A stretch of 18,030 bases of DNA from Lachnospiraceae bacterium UBA7784. Its GTDB lineage: Bacteria; Bacillota; Clostridia; Lachnospirales; Lachnospiraceae. The notes under the pieces were generated by a model. That model had not been told where the DNA came from. It did no database searches and saw only the letters and a program-made list of their open reading frames with translations. The stretch covers positions 1-18,030 of the forward strand of contig DLDA01000054.1 in the NCBI GenBank assembly GCA_002480925.1. Reading direction: 5' to 3'. How positions within the stretch are numbered: position 1 is the first letter of the stretch; each line of letters begins with the position of its first letter. Positions 1-7,001 of this stretch are shown here, piece after piece. The position numbers and the translations under genes were made by a program.

Positions 1-5
1 TTTAA

Positions 6-2675
6 TTAATCAGCAGACACTATATAGGTGTCGTATGGTCCCATTCCGTACCAGGTAAAGTCAGAAAAAGATGAAGCCATTTCAAACATCACTCCGAATT
101 CCGGGAGCTCTCCTATGTCTTTAGAAGCTTCAAGATAAAGCCTGCACCTTACTGCTCCATCCGGATGGACCTCATATGAAAGTCTTGCCTCCTTTGAAGG
201 ACTGGTCGGAAGATGGTAGGTAAATTCCACCGTTACATTACCATTATTCTCTGTGACCTTATAGCCCTCGCCCATTCCATTATCTCCGGCATAGCACATA
301 TCAGAGGCGTTTCTCCACTGGGCGGCTCTCCACGGCATCATGCATCCCTTGTCGTTATCTGTAACGGGTCTCCAGAAGTTAGGACGAGGCATCCTTTTTA
401 TCAGCTCTACTCCTGCCTTCTTATAGGATACCAGACCTCCGTTCAGATTCGAGAAAAGGATAGTGAAATCCTTACCCTTTACTCCTGTATTAAGCCAGCC
501 ATGGATGACTCTTATCTCTCCTCTGCTGTGGTCAGCCTCCTGTCTGTCTCCGATGACCTTCTGGGCAAAGGCTATCTCTGTCCCGGCTTTTGCCCAATCC
601 TGATCCTCCTTCAGGGTAAATGAAACTGTAAGAACGCATTCCCTGTCCACATCAAGGAGCTGGTCAGGAAGAGCGAATTCGGATCTCTCTCCCGGTCCTA
701 CCTCTACGCTTCCTCTCTGTTCAAAGAGCTCCTCACCCTCACATTCAAGAGAGATAGTGCATATATACTTATCTGTATTGGTGAATAGACTATTATTCTT
801 TATCTGGAAGGATCCTTCTCCAAAACTTATATCAAGAGGAGAATAAACCGCCTTTACCTCCTGCATCTTAGGTGTCGGCTCTCTCGTATCTGCATAGCAG
901 AGGCCATTACCTGAGAAGCTTCCATCATTCGGACGGTCATCAAAATCTCCGCCGTATCCGAGATAGGTTTTTCCATTCGCATCCTCTGCCGCTATTGCCT
1001 GGTCTATATAATCCCAGATGAAACCGCCCTGGTAAAGCCTGTTCCTTTTCGCAAGCTCTGTATATTCATTGATGCCCCCACAGGAGTTCCCCATTGCATG
1101 TGAATACTCACAGCAGATAAATGGCTTGTCCTTATGCTTTGAAAGATATTCCTCTATCTTTTCGACAGGCCAGTACATGACGCTAACCATATCTGTTGCC
1201 TCAGGATATCTCTCGTCATGGATCACGCCCTCATAATGCACCAGCCTTGTCGGATCCTCCTTCCTAAGGAAGTCATGCATGGCGACGAAGTTCGTGCCGT
1301 TAAGGGACTCGTTTCCAAGAGACCAGATAAGGATCGACGGATGATTCCTGTCACGACGCATCATGCTGTTGGCCCGGTCAAGCACCATGTCCCTGTAGTC
1401 AGGCCGGTTTCCCGGAAGAGCATAGGCGATATCCTCCCCGCCTCTTTCTAAATGATCCCAGACTCCGTGACACTCCAGGTTGGTCTCATCTATCACATAT
1501 AGTCCCAGCTCATCACATAGCCTGTAAAATAAGGTCTGATTAGGATAATGACTGGTACGGACGGCATTTATATTGTTTCTCTTCATGGTGATCAGATCCT
1601 TATAGATCTCATCCTCTCCTATAGCCCGTCCCTTATATGCCGAAAACTCATGTCTGTCGACGCCGTTGAAGACTATCCGCTTTCCATTGAGACACATTAT
1701 ACTATCCTTCATCTCAAACCGGCGGAAGCCTGTCTCCTCACAGATATATTCACATACCTGACCATTTTCGTCCCTTATCTCCATATATAGGGTATACAGA
1801 TACGGATCCTCAGCGCTCCACTGATCGACATCCGGAATATTAAGCCTTGCTTTTCCTGACGGAAGAGGAATCTCCTTTTTCACAAGTGCCTCTCCATCCT
1901 TATCGAAAAGACTCAGCTGAGCCGTCCCCTTTTTCCCTATGCTTTCAAGACTTATATCAAGGATTCCATCCCTGTAGTCGTCCGTTAGATCAGAAACTAT
2001 CCTCATATCACGAATATGAACCTGCGGATATGTATATAGATATACCTCGCGGAAAAGTCCTGAGAATCTGAAGAAATCCTGATCCTCGCACCAGCTTCCT
2101 GCGCTGAATCTGTAGACCTCAACTGCCAGTCTGTTCTCTTCGTCACGATCTATGAATGGTGTCAGGTCAAACTCACTCGGAGTGAAGGAATCCTCGCTGT
2201 AGCCTACATAGCTTCCGTTGAGCCAGACAGCTATAGCACTCTCTGCTCCCTGGAAGGATATGATCACAGGACCATCCTTCATGAACTCAGGAAGCGTAAA
2301 GTTCCTTATATACTGGCCTACAGGGTTCATCTCCTCAGGGATCTGACCGGGCTCTATCTCCTCAAGCCCGTCCCATGGATACTGGGTGTTGACATACTGT
2401 GGACAACCGTATCCCTGCATCTGTATATGGCCTGGTACAGTTATATAATCCCAGCCGCTGGCGTCATAATCCTTTTTTTCAAAGCCCCTTATTGTCGCAG
2501 ACAGGTTGCCCGCATAATGAAACCTCCAGCTTCCATTCAGTGTGACCTTCAGATCGGATCTGCCGGTTTCTATATTTTTCTTATCCCTGTACCATTCGTG
2601 GTCAGAATGGGCAGGAAGTCTGTTTTCCTGAAAGATCCTGGGATCCTTTATTATTTCATAATTGAATCCGGACAT
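6..2675 (-). CDS. lacZ: Beta-galactosidase, glycoside hydrolase family 2 (C-terminally truncated)
   Basis: Cytoplasmic GH2 enzyme expected to hydrolyse terminal beta-galactosides such as lactose. The 889-residue product has the GH2 order: sugar-binding domain (about 30-215), immunoglobulin-like domain (about 220-325), TIM barrel (about 326-610), then the start of the large Bgal C-terminal domain. Visible active-site elements are RTSHYP (373-378), NLECH (399-403), the acid/base Glu456 in WSLGNES and the nucleophile Glu523 in CCEYSHAMGNS. The start has an AAGGAGG site overlapping the stop of the upstream permease gene, 9 nt away. The protein stops right after the conserved YGMGPYDTY motif. LacZ proteins are usually about 1,000-1,030 residues, so about 110-140 residues are missing, including the region that supplies E. 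coli Trp999. Function is clear at family level; whether this copy is active is uncertain. Confidence 0.9.
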   Translation of the reverse strand: MSGFNYEIIKDPRIFQENRLPAHSDHEWYRDKKNIETGRSDLKVTLNGSWRFHYAGNLSATIRGFEKKDYDASGWDYITVPGHIQMQGYGCPQYVNTQYPWDGLEEIEPGQIPEEMNPVGQYIRNFTLPEFMKDGPVIISFQGAESAIAVWLNGSYVGYSEDSFTPSEFDLTPFIDRDEENRLAVEVYRFSAGSWCEDQDFFRFSGLFREVYLYTYPQVHIRDMRIVSDLTDDYRDGILDISLESIGKKGTAQLSLFDKDGEALVKKEIPLPSGKARLNIPDVDQWSAEDPYLYTLYMEIRDENGQVCEYICEETGFRRFEMKDSIMCLNGKRIVFNGVDRHEFSAYKGRAIGEDEIYKDLITMKRNNINAVRTSHYPNQTLFYRLCDELGLYVIDETNLECHGVWDHLERGGEDIAYALPGNRPDYRDMVLDRANSMMRRDRNHPSILIWSLGNESLNGTNFVAMHDFLRKEDPTRLVHYEGVIHDERYPEATDMVSVMYWPVEKIEEYLSKHKDKPFICCEYSHAMGNSCGGINEYTELAKRNRLYQGGFIWDYIDQAIAAEDANGKTYLGYGGDFDDRPNDGSFSGNGLCYADTREPTPKMQEVKAVYSPLDISFGEGSFQIKNNSLFTNTDKYICTISLECEGEELFEQRGSVEVGPGERSEFALPDQLLDVDRECVLTVSFTLKEDQDWAKAGTEIAFAQKVIGDRQEADHSRGEIRVIHGWLNTGVKGKDFTILFSNLNGGLVSYKKAGVELIKRMPRPNFWRPVTDNDKGCMMPWRAAQWRNASDMCYAGDNGMGEGYKVTENNGNVTVEFTYHLPTSPSKEARLSYEVHPDGAVRCRLYLEASKDIGELPEFGVMFEMASSFSDFTWYGMGPYDTYIVSAD

Positions 2676-2684
2676 AATCCCTCC

Positions 2685-3524
2685 TTATTTTACTGATCCT
2701 GTGATTCCTTCTGCAAACTGCTTCTGGAGCACGAAGAAGATTATCATCGTAGGTACTGAGCAGAACAGCACACCCATCATAAGCATTCCATAGTCTGTAG
2801 TATATCCGCTTGCCATATTCGCTATAAGCATAGGCATGGTCTGGGCCTTAGGCTGGTTCATGACTACCTTTGGCCATAGATATGCATTCCAGGCATTCAT
2901 GAAACAGATAACTGCGGCTGCAGCATAGGTGGATTTCATTACAGGCATATACATCCGAAAGAAGATCCCAATCTCTGAGAGTCCGTCTAGTCTTGCGGCT
3001 TCCATTATGTCAACCGGGAAATTCCTCGAATTCTGACGGAACATCATTATCATAAATGGTGTCGAGATAGCCGGAAGTATGAATGCTACTGATGTGTTAA
3101 GAAGGCGCATGGATGATATCATCTTGAAAAGAGGTATCATAGTTGCGACCTGAGGCACCATCATTGCAAGAAGCAGAACCGAGAACAGTCCGTCCTTTAT
3201 CTTGTCGTGATAGAGTTCAAAGCCGAATCCGGCGAGCGAGCATATAAAGAGGCAGAGAAGCGTCTGTAATACTGCGTAGAAAAAGGAGTTCCACATGGTT
3301 CCCCAGAGTGAAATATCCTTGCTGTAGTTTAAGAGCTTGGTAAAGTTATTAAGAGCCTCCGTTCCGAACCAGATCTTACCACGGGCCACGTCTACTGTAT
3401 TGTTCGTTGCAGCGGTTATCATCCAGAAGAGCGGGAATACCGAGATCAGAGACCAGATGATCAGGAATACATATGTAGGTATAAGTCTTCTCTGAATTGA
3501 AGATTTATTTTTCTTCTTAGTCAC
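2685..3524 (-). CDS. Carbohydrate ABC transporter permease, MalG/LacG type
   Basis: Inner-membrane permease of a CUT1 sugar importer, pairing with the permease encoded just upstream. It shows the usual six hydrophobic segments and the cytoplasmic EAA loop that contacts the ATPase, beginning EAARLDG and ending in the MPVMKS region (about residues 175-197). I favour the GTG at 3524, which follows AGGTGA at 5 nt; another in-frame GTG at 3533 would add three residues but has poor spacing. Either start overlaps the end of the preceding permease gene, so the two are translationally coupled. No ATPase gene is present. CUT1 systems in Firmicutes commonly share an MsmX-type ATPase encoded elsewhere, which is the likely case here. 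The substrate is inferred to be a beta-galactoside only from the downstream lacZ. Confidence 0.92.
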   Translation of the reverse strand: MTKKKNKSSIQRRLIPTYVFLIIWSLISVFPLFWMITAATNNTVDVARGKIWFGTEALNNFTKLLNYSKDISLWGTMWNSFFYAVLQTLLCLFICSLAGFGFELYHDKIKDGLFSVLLLAMMVPQVATMIPLFKMISSMRLLNTSVAFILPAISTPFMIMMFRQNSRNFPVDIMEAARLDGLSEIGIFFRMYMPVMKSTYAAAAVICFMNAWNAYLWPKVVMNQPKAQTMPMLIANMASGYTTDYGMLMMGVLFCSVPTMIIFFVLQKQFAEGITGSVK

Positions 3525-4407
3525 GGGTATCACCTACCTTCATATTGATCACGGCAAGAACTGCCACAAGGACAAATACTACAAAGGACATAGCCGAAGC
3601 ATATCCGAAGTTTGCTACACCTGTTCCAAATGCGTTGTTGTAAATGTAGTGGGACATTGTCATACTTGTAAATGACGGACCTCCCTTTGTCAGGTTTACT
3701 GACTCATCAAAGAGCTGAAGGGTTCCGTTTATAGACATGATAAAGGTCATCACTATAGTAGGCTTTAGCAGCGGCACCGTTATATGCCAGAAGGTCTTCC
3801 AGCCATTTGCTCCGTCTATCTTGGCTGCCTCATATACTGAGTATTCTATGTTCTGGAGGCCTGCAAGATAGAATACCATATTGTAGCCTGTCCATCTCCA
3901 GATCAGGGCTATGATGATAATTGCCCTTGCTGTTCCAGTATTTCCAAGGAAGTTGATATTCTGACTGATGATACCAAGATGCCTCAGGACAGTATTTATA
4001 AGGCCCTGTGTGGCAAAAAGTGATTTGAAAATCAGTGAGTATGATACAAGAGATGTCGCACATGGCAGAAATACCATGGTACGGAAGAGTCCCTTGAACT
4101 TCAAATCCTTGTTGTTAAGCAGCTGGGCTAAAAGAATAGCCAGAATCAGCATTATAGGAACCTGAATGATAAGATACAGAAAGGTGTTTCCCATAGTCAG
4201 AAGGAATTTCCTGTCCTTAAACATCCTCATATAGTTCCAGAAAACTGGCTTCGCCCAGTGCAGATCTGCTGATGAGCCTGTCTGCAGGGAAATGATAAAT
4301 GCCCTTACTATTGGCCAGAAGCTCATCACAAAGATCAGGACAGTAGCCGGAAGAAGGAACATGAATCCCGCTGCTCTCTGCTTTGTCTGTATACCTTTAT
4401 TATTCAA
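3517..4407 (-). CDS. Carbohydrate ABC transporter permease, MalF/LacF type
   Basis: First permease of the CUT1 sugar importer, in the cytoplasmic membrane. The EAA loop is clear (EAAKIDGANGWKTFW through VPLLKP, about residues 193-216 from the start used here). I chose the TTG at 4407: it follows a perfect AGGAGG (4416-4421) with 8 nt spacing and gives 296 residues, usual for the family. The longest open frame begins at an ATG at 4464, but that codon sits in the loop of a strong hairpin (4449-4476), lacks a good ribosome site and adds 19 charged residues that are atypical. Its 3' end overlaps the next permease gene. Confidence 0.92.
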   Translation of the reverse strand: MNNKGIQTKQRAAGFMFLLPATVLIFVMSFWPIVRAFIISLQTGSSADLHWAKPVFWNYMRMFKDRKFLLTMGNTFLYLIIQVPIMLILAILLAQLLNNKDLKFKGLFRTMVFLPCATSLVSYSLIFKSLFATQGLINTVLRHLGIISQNINFLGNTGTARAIIIIALIWRWTGYNMVFYLAGLQNIEYSVYEAAKIDGANGWKTFWHITVPLLKPTIVMTFIMSINGTLQLFDESVNLTKGGPSFTSMTMSHYIYNNAFGTGVANFGYASAMSFVVFVLVAVLAVINMKVGDTRD

Positions 4408-4415
4408 CTTGATTT

Positions 4416-4421
4416 CCTCCT
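4416..4421 (-). promoter_or_regulatory. Ribosome binding site deciding the permease start
   Basis: A perfect AGGAGG lies 8 nt upstream of the TTG codon at 4407. It sits inside the longer reading frame that begins at the ATG at 4464, and it decides in favour of the shorter protein. Confidence 0.8.
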
Positions 4422-4448
4422 TTCGGGGATCATCCTTTTTTAAGACAA

Positions 4449-4476
4449 GCGGGAAACCGGTCATCCGATTTCCCGC
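4449..4476 (-). promoter_or_regulatory. Strong intercistronic hairpin between binding-protein and permease genes
   Basis: The minus-strand RNA can form a 12-bp stem, GCGGGAAAUCGG with CCGGUUUCCCGC, with a single U-G wobble and a four-base AUGA loop. It starts about 28 nt after the stop of the solute-binding protein gene. The 3' side runs into UUGUCUU, too poor in U for a strong terminator. By analogy with the malE-malF intergenic region, it probably stabilises the upstream message or partly terminates, so that binding protein is made in excess over permeases. The structure is seen; the role is inferred. Confidence 0.75.
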
Positions 4477-4503
4477 CCTCTCTAGTCCAAAAATATATAT
4501 CTC

Positions 4504-5853
4504 TTATTTCTGATCGTTACCTTCCATTGCGAATGTAACCTGATCCTGTGCCTCCTTTAAGGCATCCTTTACAGAGGTACCATCTATGATATTATGGATG
4601 GCTGCAGCTACATTTTCACGTGCTATGTAGTGATAATCGCTCTGCTCAACTGTGTTTACCTTACTTCCCATCTCAACTATCTTCTGATAGATAGGCTGGT
4701 CGTTAAAGTATGCAACTCCCTTTGTATAGACATCTGACTTACCGCAGGTGATGTTTGTAGTGATCACACCGCCGTTTGTAAGTGCTGCATCATAGGTCTC
4801 CTTGGCACCATCTCCACCCCCGAAGGTGTATGCCAGGAAATCAGCTGCGAGATCTGTCTTCTTGCAGTTTGATGTGATGTAAAGTGATGAGCCCCCGTTT
4901 GAAGCATATCCTTCAGCGCCTGTAAGAGTAGGCATGGAAGTGATCTCCCATTTTCCTGAATTGTCCTTTACCTGTTCTATGGTAGGGATGATCCAGTTTC
5001 CGTTCATTACGCCTGCTACCATATCTCCTACGATAGTCTGATCTGTGTAGTCAGACCAGTCATTTGCCAGATAGAGGACATTGTCCTTCTGAAGCTTTGC
5101 TATCACATTGATAATGTCTACCATGGTCTTATTGTCTACGAAATTCGGCTTTCCATCCTTGAACTGGGAAACTCCCTCTGCCTGAAGCATCATATAAGGA
5201 AGATCGTTTCCGTCTCCGTCCATCGAAAGAAGATACTTGCCTGTCTTCTGATAGACCTTCTTTCCTATCTCATCGAACTTATCCCATGTGATTCCTGTCA
5301 GATCATCGATAGTGTATCCGCATTCCTTCAGTATATCGGTCCTGTATGCGAAGATCACTGTACCGTTATCCACCGGCACTCCATAGTGAGTACCATCGAT
5401 AGTCGAATAGGAAAGCTTCTCCTGTCCGAAATCATCCCAGTTGATGCTCGTCTTATTTATAGCATCTGACCATGCCTTTGGATAATCATGCACATATCTG
5501 TTGAAGTAATGGTCCTGGAATAGAACTATATCTGGAAGAGCACTGTAGTCATTTGATGATCCGGCAAGAGTTACAGCATCCTCAACGTCGGAGGACTGTG
5601 ACTGCTCTATGATCTTCAGCTTGAAATCAGGATCCTTTTTCTGATATGCCTTTTCTGCTGCTTCAAGAGCAGGAATATTGAAATTCTTATCCCAGGCATA
5701 TACAGACAGCTCGTGGTCACCTTCCTTTGAGGTATCCACTCCCTTTGCAGCTGACTTCTTTGATGAGGACTTCGACCCATTGCCTCCGCATCCTGCCATC
5801 AGAGCTGCCGTCATAGTTGCGGCCAGTATCACTGACAATAATCTCTTCTTCAT
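4504..5853 (-). CDS. Extracellular sugar-binding lipoprotein of an ABC importer
   Basis: Family 1 extracellular solute-binding protein that captures a sugar outside the cell and hands it to the two permeases encoded downstream. Residues 1-21 are a lipoprotein signal peptide (MKKRLL, hydrophobic stretch, LMAG) with the lipidated Cys at 22, followed by a Gly/Ser/Lys-rich linker. The mature part has the family's character: YAWDKNFNIPALEAAEKAY near the start, DIVLFQDHYFNRY, GTHYGVPVDNGT and a tryptophan-rich middle including ANDWSDYTD. The length of 449 residues is normal. An AGGAGG lies 8 nt before the ATG. It is the first gene of the sugar operon, behind an extended -10 promoter. The ligand cannot be read from sequence; the linked lacZ suggests a galactoside such as lactose or a galacto-oligosaccharide. 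Confidence 0.93.
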   Translation of the reverse strand: MKKRLLSVILAATMTAALMAGCGGNGSKSSSKKSAAKGVDTSKEGDHELSVYAWDKNFNIPALEAAEKAYQKKDPDFKLKIIEQSQSSDVEDAVTLAGSSNDYSALPDIVLFQDHYFNRYVHDYPKAWSDAINKTSINWDDFGQEKLSYSTIDGTHYGVPVDNGTVIFAYRTDILKECGYTIDDLTGITWDKFDEIGKKVYQKTGKYLLSMDGDGNDLPYMMLQAEGVSQFKDGKPNFVDNKTMVDIINVIAKLQKDNVLYLANDWSDYTDQTIVGDMVAGVMNGNWIIPTIEQVKDNSGKWEITSMPTLTGAEGYASNGGSSLYITSNCKKTDLAADFLAYTFGGGDGAKETYDAALTNGGVITTNITCGKSDVYTKGVAYFNDQPIYQKIVEMGSKVNTVEQSDYHYIARENVAAAIHNIIDGTSVKDALKEAQDQVTFAMEGNDQK

Positions 5854-5926
5854 AAAATAACCCTCCTTTGGTCATTTCATTTATTTCGCCGGTCCCTTAC
5901 GGCGACTTGTCTTGTTTACGATACAG

Positions 5927-5955
5927 ATTATAGCAGTCTGTCTCTGATCTGTGTT
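5927..5955 (-). promoter_or_regulatory. Promoter of the sugar uptake-lacZ operon (extended -10, poor -35)
   Basis: The minus strand carries a perfect TATAAT (5927-5932) preceded by TGC, which makes an extended -10. At 17 nt spacing the -35 position reads AACACA (5950-5955), only 3 of 6 matches to TTGACA. That position is covered by a small palindrome, TGTGTTCACA (5950-5959). The predicted transcript start is near 5920, giving an untranslated leader of about 65 nt. A weak -35 fits activator dependence, most simply on the AraC-type protein encoded upstream; this link is inferred. Confidence 0.7.
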
Positions 5956-5958
5956 CAC

Positions 5959-5990
5959 AAAAAAAGCCCGAAATATGCAATTTCGAGCTT
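5959..5990 (-). terminator. Intrinsic terminator after the AraC-family gene
   Basis: The minus-strand RNA forms an 11-bp stem, AAGCUCGAAAU with AUUUCGGGCUU (one U-G wobble), a five-base UGCAU loop and seven U residues. It closes the symporter-AraC unit and ends just upstream of the -35 position of the sugar operon promoter, so it insulates the two units. Confidence 0.88.
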
Positions 5991-6002
5991 AATAATCGTT
6001 TT

Positions 6003-6027
6003 TGCACTTTTACTTGGTAAAAATGCA
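6003..6027. repeat. 25-bp near-perfect inverted repeat downstream of the AraC-family gene
   Basis: Arms TGCACTTTTAC (6003-6013) and GTAAAAATGCA (6017-6027) flank a TTG centre, with one mismatched position between arms. It begins 18 nt past the AraC-family stop codon, ahead of the terminator, and lies about 85-105 bp upstream of the predicted sugar operon transcript start. It could be an operator for the sugar operon or a second 3' hairpin in the AraC message; no T-tract follows it, so it is not an obvious terminator. Confidence 0.6.
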
Positions 6028-6045
6028 CAATATGGGATTGTCTTA

Positions 6046-6993
6046 TCAGCGGTTGACCCCGTAGGCCTCCCAGCCCTTTTTGGCCGTAATACTCATCTCA
6101 GCAAGCCGGTTTCCACCGCTCTTCTTCCAGTGAAGCGGGCTCATTCCCGTATATCTGGCAAAGTTCCTGTGAAAGGTTGAAAGCGTCACATATCCGACTT
6201 TATATGCAATTTCTTCCATCGTCATATCTCCATGACTTATCATATCACAGGCCTTATCTATCCTGACCATATTCACATACTCCAGCGGCTTCATATTCAT
6301 GCTCTCCTCAAATATCCGCCTGTAATGACTCTCGGATAGTCCGGCTATCTCAGCCAGGTCTCCAACCTTTATATCCTCGGAATAATGCTTGCCAATGAAT
6401 TCTATCGTATCGGTCAGATAGGTATTCATCTTTCCGACTTTTCTTACCCTGTCCTCTCTTTCCTCATTTACTCTAAGTATTTCGATAACAAGAAGATAAA
6501 GCAGGCCCTTAAGAGCTGTTTTCTTATAGCGCGAATCCTTTCTGCATTCTGCTATTATATCCTGTACGATCCTGCACAGATAGGGATGATTACGCATGGT
6601 CTTTAAGGTTCCCCTGCTGTTTACATTGGCAGCTATATCATCCAGATTCATTTCGCAGTCTCTCATCTCATTCTGCACGAATCCGTCAATATCGATAAAG
6701 AGGAATTCCCATTTATCCCTGTGACCCTCCCTCGACTTGGTCGTATGGATCACATTCCTAGGGATGATAGTAAAGTTATCCTTGCCGTAGTTATATTTCC
6801 TGTCCTCTATCACGACAGTCCCATCGCCGTAGTAGCAGTAGCCCAACTCCATATAATTATGGAAATGCAGATCTGACTCGCTCATGCCCTCGCCATACTC
6901 AAGAATCCATCCGTCTCCAAGCTTGGGGAGGACATACTCCCCCTTGGGCATCTCATAATATCTGAATTCTACATTCTGCTTCTGCCTTTTCAT
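6046..6993 (-). CDS. AraC-family transcriptional regulator
   Basis: DNA-binding regulator of 315 residues. The N-terminal half is a cupin-like sensing domain with the His-containing segment DLHFHNYMELGYCYYGDG (41-58), and RKYNYGKDNFTIIPRNVIHT follows. The C-terminal third holds the two AraC helix-turn-helix motifs, around 208-230 (KVGDLAEIAGLSESHYRRIF) and 257-281, ending with the family signature through GMSPLHW (283-289). Such two-domain proteins usually activate sugar genes when their ligand binds. The ATG follows GGTGAT at about 4 nt and starts 8 nt after the stop of the symporter gene, so the two appear translationally coupled. The sugar operon immediately downstream is the most likely target; the ligand is not known. 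Confidence 0.93.
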   Translation of the reverse strand: MKRQKQNVEFRYYEMPKGEYVLPKLGDGWILEYGEGMSESDLHFHNYMELGYCYYGDGTVVIEDRKYNYGKDNFTIIPRNVIHTTKSREGHRDKWEFLFIDIDGFVQNEMRDCEMNLDDIAANVNSRGTLKTMRNHPYLCRIVQDIIAECRKDSRYKKTALKGLLYLLVIEILRVNEEREDRVRKVGKMNTYLTDTIEFIGKHYSEDIKVGDLAEIAGLSESHYRRIFEESMNMKPLEYVNMVRIDKACDMISHGDMTMEEIAYKVGYVTLSTFHRNFARYTGMSPLHWKKSGGNRLAEMSITAKKGWEAYGVNR

Positions 6994-7001
6994 AGCATCA
7001 C

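Noticed and set aside
1..60. Simple frameshift or sequencing error in lacZ
   Set aside because: All three frames end within the last bases and none encodes the expected continuation, so a single-base error would not restore the protein.
213..2071. Several plus-strand frames opposite lacZ
   Set aside because: They lie antisense to an intact GH2 coding sequence and show no domain, so they are treated as shadows.
3830..4063. Minus-strand 77-residue frame inside the first permease gene
   Set aside because: It is an alternate frame of a well-supported permease coding sequence with no ribosome site or family similarity that I can see.
4462..4464. ATG as start of the first permease
   Set aside because: It lies in a hairpin loop, lacks a ribosome site and adds an atypical charged extension; the TTG at 4407 has a perfect site.
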